Below are positions 1-8,200 of a stretch of DNA of 10,116 bases, piece by piece. The notes beneath the pieces are model-generated. The model searched no databases, had not been told where the DNA came from, and was given only the letters and a program-made list of their open reading frames with translations. The stretch comes from an uncultured Actinoplanes sp. (GTDB lineage: Bacteria > Actinomycetota > Actinomycetes > Mycobacteriales > Micromonosporaceae). The DNA lies in NCBI GenBank assembly GCA_934667465.1, contig CAKUMG010000128.1, positions 1 to 10,116 of the forward strand, given 5' to 3'. Position numbers and translations under genes: made by a program. The number at the start of each line of letters is the position of its first letter. The stretch's first letter is position 1.

Positions 1-109
1 CGGTCAGGTAGCTGGCCTCGAGCAGGCCGCCGGGCAGCCCGGACATCCGCCCGAGATCGAGCACCCCGGACGACAGCTCGCCGTCGTCGTCGTTGTCCAC
101 GGGCAGCAT
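1..109 (-). CDS. N-terminal fragment of an unidentified protein, cut by the left edge
   Basis: An ATG at 109 on the minus strand opens a frame that stays open to the edge, giving 36 codons. The start is supported by a purine-rich GGGGGA (122-117) seven bases upstream and by mostly G/C third positions. The peptide begins MLPVDNDDDGELSSGVLDLG and continues with an RMSGLPGGLLEASYL stretch. The head is acidic, followed by an amphipathic, glycine- and leucine-rich part, with no signal peptide. The SGVLDL part faintly recalls the SGLxDLS segment near the N-terminus of FxSxx-COOH RiPP precursor peptides, but far too little is visible to make that call. It is transcribed divergently from the NACHT gene and shares a 240-base promoter gap with it. 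Function unknown; that it is a real gene is moderately likely. Confidence 0.45.
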   Translation of the reverse strand, partial: MLPVDNDDDGELSSGVLDLGRMSGLPGGLLEASYLT

Positions 110-147
110 GCAGCCATCCCCCGTCCACCACTAGTCGCCGACTTGAT

Positions 148-168
148 CTCGCCGTGGCCCACGGCGAG
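148..168. promoter_or_regulatory. Perfect dyad, candidate operator in the divergent gap
   Basis: Arms CTCGCCGTGG (148-157) and CCACGGCGAG (159-168) are exact reverse complements around one central C. The 1-base centre favours a homodimeric repressor site over a hairpin, although an 8-bp stem with a 5-base loop could also form in RNA. It lies in the gap between the left-edge minus-strand gene and the NACHT gene. It sits just downstream of a TATGCT hexamer reading leftward (180-175), so it would overlap the start of transcription of the leftward gene. Ten exact paired positions are more than base composition would readily give, even at high GC. The regulator is unknown. Confidence 0.45.
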
Positions 169-174
169 CTTGCG

Positions 175-180
175 AGCATA
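175..180 (-). promoter_or_regulatory. Possible -10 hexamer (TATGCT) for the leftward gene
   Basis: On the minus strand the hexamer reads TATGCT, which fits the actinobacterial TANNNT -10 pattern. It lies 65 bases before the ATG at 109 and directly upstream of the dyad at 148-168. No recognisable TTGACA-like -35 is present at 16-18 bases spacing, so this is a weak call that relies on the hexamer and the dyad placement. Confidence 0.22.
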
Positions 181-350
181 GGCGGGCGGTACGACAGTCC
201 CGGTGCAGACGCGGGCGGCATGCGAGATTGCCCACTTCGGGGCGACACGACCGGCGTGTTGGCGAATTGCCGTCTTCGCGGGCAAATCGAGTGACTGCTA
301 GGCGACAGTCAGCGCCGGGAACCGCTGCGGCTCGTTGGGCAGGTGTGCCG

Positions 351-3300
351 GTGTCGACGCGTGTCAGGCTGCCCCGCCGAGTGACAGCTGTGGTGCTCGC
401 CCTCGGAGTTGCGGGTACGGGCGTACTCGGCGCCCGCATGCTGCTCGGCGGGCCCTCGGTCGACGAGGTGGCACTACTCGTCGCCCTCGTCACCCTGTGC
501 ATCACGCTCGTACCCGTCCTGTGGCCGGAGCGGGCGTCCCTCACCCCGGCCGAACTCGCCGACGACCTGGCGGGCACGTCGCATGAGCAGTGGCGCGGCG
601 AGGCCGCGACCCGCAACCTGCACCAGCCCGGGGTGCTGCCGCTGACCTGGGCGGCGACCGAACGTGCCGGAATCGCCGACGACGTGGCGGACCCGGTCGG
701 GACCGCTTCCGGGGTCAGGGTCCGCCGAGTCCGGCTGGACGGCCGGCTCGGGGGTCGCTTCGACGACGTGACGGCCGGCCTCGCCCGGGACCACGCCCAG
801 CTGGCCGACGGGCGGCTGGTGCTGCTGGGCGAGCCCGGGGCGGGCAAGAGCGTGCTGGCGCTGCTCCTGACGCTCGGGCTACTGGATGCGCGCGAACCCG
901 GCGGTCCGGTCCCGGTGCTGCTCTCCGCCTCGTCCTGGGACCCGATCGCCGAGTCGCTCGACACCTGGCTCGTCCGCAGCCTCGCCGCCCTCTACTACAA
1001 CGGGCGGAACGACACCCCCCGCCGGTTGCTGCGCGCCGGTCTGCTGTCGCCCGTCCTCGACGGGCTCGACGAGATCCCCGAGGCGTCCCGGCGCACCGCG
1101 GTTCAGGAGATCAACCGGACCCTGGGCGCGGCCCGCCCACTCGTGGTGACCTGCCGGGCGGCCGAGTACACCGACCTCATCCGCGGCGGTGCCCCGGTCC
1201 TGCGGCGCGCCCCGGTCATCGAGGTGCTCCCGCTCGCCGCCGAAGACGTCATCGGCCATCTCCGGGCGGTTTCCTGGCCGAAGGGCACCGACTGGGAACC
1301 GGTCTACCGCGACCTGCGCAAGGGAGGCTCGCCGGTTGCCGCGGCGTTGTCGACGCCGCTGATGGTGTCGCTGGCCCGGAGCGGATACGAGCGATGCGGC
1401 GGCGACCCCGCCGTCATGCTGGACCGGGCCGTGCACGACTCGCGGCACAGCGTCGAGAACCACCTGGCGGACCGCCTGATCGACGCGGCCTACGCGGGGC
1501 CGGACAGCCCGTGCCGGCCGGAGCAGGCGCGCCGGTGGCTGACCTTCCTCGCGCGTCACCTGCACGGGCGGGGCGATCGCGATCTCGCCTGGTGGACCCT
1601 GAGCCGTAACCTCCTGTCGCCCTGGACGGCGCCCGTCGTCGGAGCGGCCGGAGGTGCGCTGATCCTGCTGATGGTGTTCGCCCTCACCGGGATTCTCGAC
1701 ACGGACCTCGACGCTCGGGAACGGTTAATCTGGGGTGAGCTGCTCGGCGCCATCTTCGCCTTGCTGGCCACCGTCCTCTGGTACTCCGTGGCAGACCGGG
1801 CACCCGGTCGCCTTTCCGTCTCGCTGCGTGGCTCGCTGGGGAGGCTGGGACGGGGGATGGGCACAGGCACTGCCGTCGTCGCGCTACCGTGCGGCCTGGC
1901 CCTGGCGCTTACCGCGGCCAGCATCAGCCTGGGCGGCTGGACGCTGTCCTCCTTCTACACGTACGCCCAGCTCGTAGCCATGACCATGGGACTCATGCTC
2001 GCCGTCGGGCTCGGGATCGCGGCACACAATCTGCTCGCCGCCCCGCCGGAGCGCTCGGCGATCGCCGACCCGGTGCGTTACCTGCGCGCGGATCGGCGGT
2101 CGGCCCTTGCCGGAAGCGCAGCCGCCGCCCTGGTCATCAACGCGACCGCCTTCCCCGCTGTGATGGCGGGAGGATATCTGGGCACGATCGCGGGCCAGGC
2201 CGCCGCCGGACAGCCGGACTGGGCGACGGACTGGCGGCGGCTCGGCGCCGACGCCCGATTCGGGTGGGGCCTCGCTTGGGACGCCTCCGCCGACGGGCCC
2301 TTCCCAGGATCCCTGTACCTGATCCCGGGCGTCACCGCCCTGGGGCTCTTGCTGATCACCCGGGCCTGGTTCCGGTTCGGGGTGGTCCGGGCCGTGCTCG
2401 GCGTCCGGGGACATCTGCCCTGGCGGCTGGTCCGTTTCCTCGCGGACGCGCGCAGCCGGGGCCTGCTGCGGCAGGCCGGCGGTGTCTACCAGTTCCGGCA
2501 CATCCGGTTGCAGGAACGGCTCGCCACCGTGCATGAGGCGACGTCGCCGGCTGGTCGCCGGCTTGTGGGCCGGCCGAGACTGATTGCCGTGGCAGCCGTC
2601 CTCGTCTTGGTCGGCGGCGCCCTGATCGTTCGGGCGGCGCCCCAGGAGGGTACGGATGCAGTGATCGGCCGGCCGGGCGTGGACTATCAGCGGGTTGCTC
2701 TGAGTGCGAGCGGCCGCACCATCGCGATGTCGGCCGCGGGAGGAGCGGTGGAGGTGTGGCGTCGCGACGGTGTGCCGCGCCGCCTCGGCCGCCGCATGCT
2801 CGGCATGCCGGTCCGTGCGATCGCCCTCGACGCGACGGGCACCAGGCTGGCGGTCGCCGTGCCGGGGTTTGTGCACGTCCTTGACGCCGGGGACGACGAG
2901 CTGCCCCCGGTCGGCGGGCCGATCGCCGTCGCGTTCTCTGTCCACCGGGTTACTCTGAGCCGCGCCGGCGGGGACCTCGCGGTGATCGGAGGACCCGGAC
3001 ACATGGCCGTCTTCAGCGATGGGCGGCGGCTCCGGTGCGACCCTGGCCTGCGTTCACCGTACTCGAGCTCATACGGTACGGACGGCGCGTACGAGATTCT
3101 CGGAGTCCAGGTGGTACGCGACCGGTTGCCGGGCATTGAGGCGCCTACGGGCAAGGATGATTTCATCGATCTGGGCGCAGGGAGAATGTACGCGCCGGGC
3201 GGGCTCGCCGCCCTTATCTGGCGGACCAAGGTGTGCACCGGCGCGGTGACCGTGTCGTGGGGCGAGGCGGCCTCGTACAGCGGAATCATGGGCACCGATC

Positions 3301-3557
3301 GGCTGGCGGACATCGTCCTCACATCTGCGGGCCGTCCGCGGGTGCTGCTGCAGTACGAGGGCGGCATGCTGCTCTTCGACGGAAGCCGGCACCCGATCTC
3401 CGGGCGGGATGCCCGCTGGTCGCCGGACCACGTCATCGAGACCGGCATGAGTTCCAACTCGTTCAAGGACCTCGCGCTGAGCGGGGACGGGCGCACCGCA
3501 GCGGCCGTTCGCCACGGAAGCGTACGGCTCTGGGACCTGCCCGGCACCGAGGGATAG
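351..3557 (+). CDS. Membrane-anchored NACHT NTPase with C-terminal WD40-like propeller
   Basis: A STAND-class NTPase of 1068 residues. Two N-terminal membrane segments (about 11-31 and 39-59) precede a NACHT domain with Walker A GEPGAGKS (160-167), Walker B LDGLDEIP (D237, with D240/E241) and a sensor arginine in TCRAAEY (R269). Six membrane segments follow (about 428-448, 461-483, 504-526, 540-562, 587-612, 656-676). Next comes a basic helical region at 688-726 (LPWRLVRFL through YQFRHIRLQERLA) of the kind seen in actinobacterial NACHT/transmembrane proteins. One more membrane segment (745-764) leads to a WD40-like propeller (about 780-1068), with blades such as ALSGDGRTAAAVRHGSVRLW. The frame is open from a TTG at 228 and has a GTG at 291. 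GTG 351 was chosen because codons 228-350 have poor third-position GC, and GGGCAGG lies 7 bases before 351. Such proteins act as ligand-triggered oligomerising switches, some in antiphage defence; the trigger here is unknown. The NACHT and membrane assignments are firm; the biological role is open. Confidence 0.9.
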   Translation: MSTRVRLPRRVTAVVLALGVAGTGVLGARMLLGGPSVDEVALLVALVTLCITLVPVLWPERASLTPAELADDLAGTSHEQWRGEAATRNLHQPGVLPLTWAATERAGIADDVADPVGTASGVRVRRVRLDGRLGGRFDDVTAGLARDHAQLADGRLVLLGEPGAGKSVLALLLTLGLLDAREPGGPVPVLLSASSWDPIAESLDTWLVRSLAALYYNGRNDTPRRLLRAGLLSPVLDGLDEIPEASRRTAVQEINRTLGAARPLVVTCRAAEYTDLIRGGAPVLRRAPVIEVLPLAAEDVIGHLRAVSWPKGTDWEPVYRDLRKGGSPVAAALSTPLMVSLARSGYERCGGDPAVMLDRAVHDSRHSVENHLADRLIDAAYAGPDSPCRPEQARRWLTFLARHLHGRGDRDLAWWTLSRNLLSPWTAPVVGAAGGALILLMVFALTGILDTDLDARERLIWGELLGAIFALLATVLWYSVADRAPGRLSVSLRGSLGRLGRGMGTGTAVVALPCGLALALTAASISLGGWTLSSFYTYAQLVAMTMGLMLAVGLGIAAHNLLAAPPERSAIADPVRYLRADRRSALAGSAAAALVINATAFPAVMAGGYLGTIAGQAAAGQPDWATDWRRLGADARFGWGLAWDASADGPFPGSLYLIPGVTALGLLLITRAWFRFGVVRAVLGVRGHLPWRLVRFLADARSRGLLRQAGGVYQFRHIRLQERLATVHEATSPAGRRLVGRPRLIAVAAVLVLVGGALIVRAAPQEGTDAVIGRPGVDYQRVALSASGRTIAMSAAGGAVEVWRRDGVPRRLGRRMLGMPVRAIALDATGTRLAVAVPGFVHVLDAGDDELPPVGGPIAVAFSVHRVTLSRAGGDLAVIGGPGHMAVFSDGRRLRCDPGLRSPYSSSYGTDGAYEILGVQVVRDRLPGIEAPTGKDDFIDLGAGRMYAPGGLAALIWRTKVCTGAVTVSWGEAASYSGIMGTDRLADIVLTSAGRPRVLLQYEGGMLLFDGSRHPISGRDARWSPDHVIETGMSSNSFKDLALSGDGRTAAAVRHGSVRLWDLPGTEG

Positions 3558-3562
3558 GCGGC

Positions 3563-3603
3563 GGCACGCCTGCGACCGGGATGTGGCAGCCTCAAGGCGT
3601 GCC
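3563..3603 (+). promoter_or_regulatory. Inverted repeat spanning the lycopene cyclase start region
   Basis: GGCACGCC (3563-3570) and GGCGTGCC (3596-3603) are perfect reverse complements separated by 25 bases. In RNA the right arm would pair over the alternative GTG start at 3599, and the loop would hold the ATG at 3581. This could couple translation of the cyclase to ribosomes finishing the upstream NACHT gene. An 8-bp match at this spacing can also arise by chance in GC-rich DNA, so the call is tentative. Confidence 0.25.
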
Positions 3604-4774
3604 CGAGACTCCTGTAGAAGCCGACATTGCGCTGGTCGGGGGCGGGGGAGCGGCCTCCCTGCTCCTCGCCGCCCTGGACCGCCACGACGTGACCGCCGTC
3701 AAAGTCGCCGTCGTCGATCCGGTGCGGAAGGCCGGGCAGGATCGGACGTGGGCGTTCTGGGACACGCCCGGCGACTCGGCGCTGGAGCCGTTGCTGAGCG
3801 CGCAGTGGCCGCAGGCGGACATCGTCACGACCGAGGGGCGGCGGACCCTGGACCTTCAGCCGCTGCGGTACGCGATGGTGCGGTCCGGGCCGGTCTACGA
3901 GCTCGCGGCAGCAGCGGAGAAGCGGCTCGGCGCGGTGCGGGTCACCGAGGCCGTGGGGGAGCTGGAGGAGGACGGCACCGGGGTCACCGTGCGCGGGGCG
4001 GACGGGCGCGAGCTCGTACGGGCGGGGTGGGTGCTCGACTCGCGTCCGCGGAAGCCGGAGAAGCCGGGGCGGACGAGCTGGGTGCAGCACTTCCGGGGGT
4101 GGTGGCTGGAGGCCGACGCGCCGGTGTTCGACCCGGAGCGGGCCGTGCTGATGGATTTCCGGACGCCGCAGCCGGAGCGCGGGGTGTCGTTCGGGTACGT
4201 GCTGCCGGTCAGCGCGACGTTCGCGCTGGTGGAGTACACGGAGTTCTCGCCGGCGGTGCTGGACGACGCGGGATATGACGCGGGGCTGCGGGCGTACGCG
4301 GAGCTGCTCGGTCTTGATCTCGAGAAGGTGACCGTCAGGGAGGTCGAGGACGGGGTCATTCCGATGACGGATGCGCCGTTCGAGGCACAACCCTCGGCGC
4401 GGGTCGGGCGGATCGGGACCGCGGGTGGGGCGACGCGGCCGTCGACCGGGTTCACGTTCTCGGCGATGCGGCGGCAGGCGGAGGAGATCGCCCTCGCACT
4501 CAAGGACGGGTTGCCGCCGCTGCCGCAGCCCGCCTACCCGCGGCGGCATCTGTGGATGGATGCGGTGGCGTTGCGGGCGTGGGATCGCGGCGACGTGGAC
4601 CCGGTGGACTTCTTCGTGCGACTCTTCGACCGGAACCCGGCCGAGCGGGTGCTCCGCTTCCTGGACGGGTCGACGACGCTGGCCGAGGACCTGGCCGTGA
4701 TGCGGTCGAGTCCGCTGCTGCCGATGACGGGCGCGGTGCTGGGCGACGCGAAGGACAGGCTGCGGCGGCTGTAA
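3581..4774 (+). CDS. crtY: Lycopene cyclase, CrtY family
   Basis: A FAD/NAD(P)-dependent flavoprotein of 397 residues that cyclises the psi end groups of lycopene, usually to beta-rings, in carotenoid synthesis at the membrane. The Rossmann motif DIALVGGGGAASLLL starts at residue 15. DRTWAFW (54-60) matches the family's RTWxFW signature. YVLPVSATFALVEYTEFS carries E218, which aligns by motif with the catalytic acid of the bacterial cyclases. GGATRPSTGFTF (282-293) is the family's C-terminal FAD/substrate signature. Length fits the usual 380-420 residues. ATG 3581 is the longest start that does not overlap the preceding gene. GTG 3599 (391 residues) is an alternative, and neither has a strong ribosome site. 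It lies 23 bases after the NACHT stop, so co-transcription is likely. No crtE, crtB or crtI is present in the window, so it is an orphan here. Ring type (beta or epsilon) cannot be told. Confidence 0.9.
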   Translation: MWQPQGVPETPVEADIALVGGGGAASLLLAALDRHDVTAVKVAVVDPVRKAGQDRTWAFWDTPGDSALEPLLSAQWPQADIVTTEGRRTLDLQPLRYAMVRSGPVYELAAAAEKRLGAVRVTEAVGELEEDGTGVTVRGADGRELVRAGWVLDSRPRKPEKPGRTSWVQHFRGWWLEADAPVFDPERAVLMDFRTPQPERGVSFGYVLPVSATFALVEYTEFSPAVLDDAGYDAGLRAYAELLGLDLEKVTVREVEDGVIPMTDAPFEAQPSARVGRIGTAGGATRPSTGFTFSAMRRQAEEIALALKDGLPPLPQPAYPRRHLWMDAVALRAWDRGDVDPVDFFVRLFDRNPAERVLRFLDGSTTLAEDLAVMRSSPLLPMTGAVLGDAKDRLRRL

Positions 4775-4801
4775 GGGGGAAGGCGCAAGAGGCCGTGAGA
4801 A

Positions 4802-4817
4802 GCGGCCTGAAGGCCGC
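4802..4817 (+). terminator. Hairpin after the lycopene cyclase, candidate terminator
   Basis: GCGGCC-TGAA-GGCCGC is a perfect 6-bp stem with a 4-base loop, 27 bases after the cyclase stop codon. A second AGGCCG just upstream (4789-4794) could pair with the same arm. No T-tract follows, which is common for actinobacterial terminators but lowers certainty. Confidence 0.4.
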
Positions 4818-4863
4818 GAGGGACGCCGCATGGACAGGCGGCCTCGATGTGCCGTTCCGGGCC

Positions 4864-4879
4864 GGGCGGCTAACCGCCC
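4864..4879. terminator. Hairpin at the distal end of the DICT remnant
   Basis: GGGCGG-CTAA-CCGCCC is a perfect 6-bp stem with a 4-base loop. Read on the minus strand, the loop contains a TAG that ends one frame of the broken DICT remnant. It may be the remnant's terminator. Together with the hairpin at 4802-4817 it could also act as a convergent pair separating the rightward and leftward transcription units. No T-tract is present on either side. Confidence 0.3.
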
Positions 4880-5139
4880 AGTCGGGAGGCCGTGTCGTCG
4901 ACAGCAGCACGGCGTGCGCCGTTCCGGCAGCGGCAGCGCCTGGTCGGCGACCAGCCCCACGGCGGTCACCGCGGCCCGGGCGGCGATCCGCTCGTACACC
5001 CGCCGTTCCCGCTCGAAGTAGGCAGCCGCTGGAACAGCGCGACCACCACCATCGGCCCGTCCTCGGCGGCGGCCAGGGCCGCGCGCTCGATGGCGTGCGA
5101 CACGGTCACCCGGGTGCGCTTGGTGTAGCCGTTGCTCAC
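4870..5139 (-). pseudogene. Frameshifted, truncated DICT sensory-domain gene
   Basis: On the minus strand, a GTG at 5139 starts a frame containing YTKRTRVTVSHAIERAAL and then EDGPMVVVALFQRLP. At about 5021-5022 the homologous reading shifts frame and continues as YFERERRVYERIA and VGLVADQALPLPER. At about 4917-4918 it shifts again to HAVLLS. The order SKRTL-type start, SHAIE, VVVALFQ, YFxRxxxRY, VVGL and HAVLL is that of the DICT domain, a sensory domain found with two-component, cyclic-di-GMP and MerR-type proteins. The match stops near a TAG at 4872-4870, whereas intact DICT domains continue well beyond this point. Two frame breaks plus a missing C-terminal part argue for a decayed gene rather than a single sequencing error. 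The start lies 115 bases beyond the end of the BTAD regulator on the same strand. Confidence 0.6.
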
Positions 5140-5217
5140 GGCGCCTTCGGACAGCGCAGCGGCGTACGCATGCCGTCAGCCCCGCGCAGCGCTCGTGTGC
5201 CGCCGGCGCCGTGTCGT

Positions 5218-5231
5218 CCCGGGTCACCGGG
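5218..5231 (-). terminator. Weak hairpin after the BTAD regulator
   Basis: CCCGG (5218-5222) and CCGGG (5227-5231) flank a 4-base loop, with two further possible G-U pairs outside. It lies about 23 bases past the regulator's TGA on the minus strand. The stem is short and lacks a T-tract. The remaining bases of 5140-5254 show no gene. Confidence 0.2.
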
Positions 5232-5254
5232 GTCCGTTACCAAAGGTTCTCGGG

Positions 5255-8200
5255 TCACGGGCGCCGATCGCCGGGCAGGGACAGGCCGGGGCCGAGGGCG
5301 TCGATACGGGCCCGCAGGGTCCGATGGTCGCGCAGCGGCCCGGGCGCGTTGACCTGCCGCAGCACGTCACCGGCGGCGGCGCACCGGTCCGCCGCGGTGG
5401 CGTCGTCTCCCCGGTCCAGGGCGGCTCTCGCCTGCGCCATCAGGGCGCTGCCGTGCAGGGCCCGGAAGGCGCTGCGCCCGGCTATCCCGGCCGCCGTGCC
5501 CGCCGCGTGCCAGGCCTCGTCGGCGTCCCCGGCGACCAGCCCGAGCTCCGCGAGGCCGAGCCAGGCCTGCGCCTCGAAGTACGGGTACCCGTGTTCGCGG
5601 CCGATCCGCAGCGCCTCGCCGAACTGTTTGCGTGCCTCGCCGAACGCGCGGCTGCCGGTCAGCGCGAACCCGAGGGTGTTCAGCGTGCCTGCCTGCGCCC
5701 ACGGACCGTGCTCCCGGGCCAGCCGCACCGCCTCGGTCGCCGTGCCCACCGCCGCCACCCACTCTTCGAGCCGGTGGTAAAGCTGGCTCAGCTCGTCGAG
5801 CGTGCTCATGACGGCCCGCACCGACCCCGTGCGACGGTGGTCGGCCAGGACCGTGTCCAGATGCGTACGCGCCTCGTCGAACCGTTCCAGCTGCCGCAGC
5901 ACCATGCCGAGGTTGCCGCGGTTGGTCATGACCGAGGCGTGCCGGGCGGCGTGCTCGTTCATCCGCAGCGCGGCGGACAGGTGCTCCGCCGCCTCGACGA
6001 GCTGGCCCCGTTCGTGGCACATCGTGCCCAGGTCGTTGAGTGTCACCGCGCGGACGTGGTCGAGCTCCGGCCCGGTGCCGAGGCCGAGCACCCGCCGGTA
6101 CAGCCGCTCCGCCTCCCCGGTGGCGCCGAGCTCGGCCCGGACCAGGCCCAAATTGTGCGACAGGTACGCCTCACCGACCGCCCAGCCCGCCTCGTGCGCC
6201 GCCTCGATGCCCCGCTGGTATGACTCCGCGGCCAGGTGGTGCTTGCCGGCCGCCCAGTGCGCCTGCCCGATCGTCTGGTGCATGGCCGCCTGCGCCCGCC
6301 GGTCGCCGGCCGCCTCCGCGGCGGCCAGCCCGGTCCGGCCCGTGATCAGCCAGTCGACCACGTCCCCGCGCAGGAAGAAGTAGCCGCGTAGCTGGTCGGC
6401 CAGCTGCCAGGACCGGGCCCGGTGCGCGCCTCCCGCGGCCGTCTCGACGACGGCCAGCAGGGTGCCGAGCTCCTCGTTCAGCCATTCGGTCGCGGCGTCG
6501 ACGTCGGGGAACTCGTGCTCCTCCAGCCCGGTCTCGACCTCCAGCCGCACCATGTCGGCGTAGACCAGCCGCATCGCCGCGACCGTCCGGCCCAGGTACC
6601 ACGCGTAGAGCCGTGCCTCGTCGAAGTGACCGGCCCGCCGGGCCGCGTAGCCACGCAGCAGGTCGTGGAAGCTGTAGCGACGGGCACCGCCGGACTGCAG
6701 CAGGTTCTCCTCGACCAGCGCGTCCATCGCCCGGGTCACCTCCGGCTCGCCGGCGCCGAGAACGGCGGCGACCGCGGCGGCGGAGACGGTCTCTCCGGGG
6801 ACGTGCGCGGCGGCCCGGAAGGCGGCGGCCTGCAGCGGGGCGAGTTCCCGGTAGCTGAGTTCGAAGCCGGCGTGCACGGCTGCCTCGCCGGTGCCCGCCT
6901 GCCGCTGCTCGGCCACCAGCCGGTCGCGCAGTCCGGCGAGCGTCCATCGGGGATGCCGTGCCAGCCGCCGGGCGACGACCCGCAGCGCCATGGGCAGCCG
7001 GCCGCAGAGGTCGGCGAGTGCCTCGGCCTGGGCCCGCTCGGCGTGGACCCGATCCTCGCCGGCGCCGGCGGCGATCATTTGCAGCGCGTCCGCCGGGCTC
7101 AGCACCGGCAGCTCCACCGTCGTTGCGCCGCCCAGCCCGGCGCACCGGTTGCGGCTGGTCACCAGCGCCGCGCTGCCGCCCGGCCCGGGCAGCAGCGGCC
7201 GCACCAGCTCCGCGTGCGATGCGTTGTCGAGCAGGACCAGGACACGGCGCTGCGCCAGCAGGCCGCGATAGCGGGCGGCGGCCTCGCCGGGATCGCCGGG
7301 GATGGCGCGTTCCGGCTCGCCGAGCGCGCACAGCAGGCGCGCCAGCGCGGGTACCGCGCCGATCGGCCGGTCGTCCGCCCCGCGGAGATCGATGTAGAGC
7401 TGGCCGTCGGGGAACTCGCGGCGCAGTTCCCGCGCGGCCGTCAGCGCGAGGCTGGTCTTGCCGACCCCGGCCATCCCCGACACGACGCAGATCGCCGGCC
7501 CGGGGCCGCCCGGGGGATGGCGCAGCGCGCGTTCCACCCGCCACAGCTCGGCGGACCGGCCGAGGAAGTCCCGCGGCGGCGCGGGCGTCCGGGGTGCCGG
7601 TGCCCCGGCCACGACCGGTTCCCGGTGCTCACGTCGGGACAGCATCGTCTGCCGGGCCTCGGCGAGCTCGGCGCTGGGGTCGACGCCCAGTTCCTCGGCG
7701 AGCCGGCGCCGGATGCTCTCGTACGCGTCGATCGCGGCCGCCTGCTGCCCGGAGGCGGCCAGCGCCACGACCAGGCGCGCGTGCAGGGCCTCCTGCCACG
7801 GGTGTTCCCGGACCAGCCGGCGCAGCAGCGGCAGGACCCGGCGTTCCCGGCGCACCTTGCCGGCCAGCCGGGCGAGCCGGATCGCCGTTTCCACGCGCTC
7901 GTCGACCAGCGCGGTGACCAGCGGGTCGGTGGCGAGCTCCGGCACGTTCCCCGCGGGCCGGTCGCCGTGCCACATGTCGAGCGCGCCGGCGAGCAGATCG
8001 AACGCGCGCTGCGGCGGCAGATCCGGCGCCGAGGCCCGGGAGAGCCTTTCCCGGTACGCGATCAGGTCGAGCCCGCCGGCGTCGGTGTGCAACGCGTACC
8101 CGCCGGGCGTCCAGGCGATCGTGAACAGCCGCCGGAGCCGGCTCACGTGGGTCTGCACCACGTTGGCGGCGCCCGGCGGCGGATCGTCGCCCCAGAGCAG

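Noticed and set aside
182..217. Short direct repeat GCGGGCGG at 182-189 and 210-217
   Set aside because: Eight G/C-only bases recur easily at this composition and no spacing logic or promoter link is seen.
228..350. N-terminal extension of the NACHT gene from TTG 228 or GTG 291
   Set aside because: Third-position GC falls to about half over these codons, no ribosome site precedes either start, and the residues are Arg/Ala-rich without domain features. GTG 351 fits better but is not proven.
2687..5227. Very long minus-strand open frame (846 codons) opposite the NACHT end and the cyclase
   Set aside because: Its product is low-complexity Arg/Pro/Gly typical of antisense reading in GC-rich DNA. 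The opposite strand codes for recognisable domains, and only a short part (about 4919-5020) is meaningful, as a piece of the DICT remnant.
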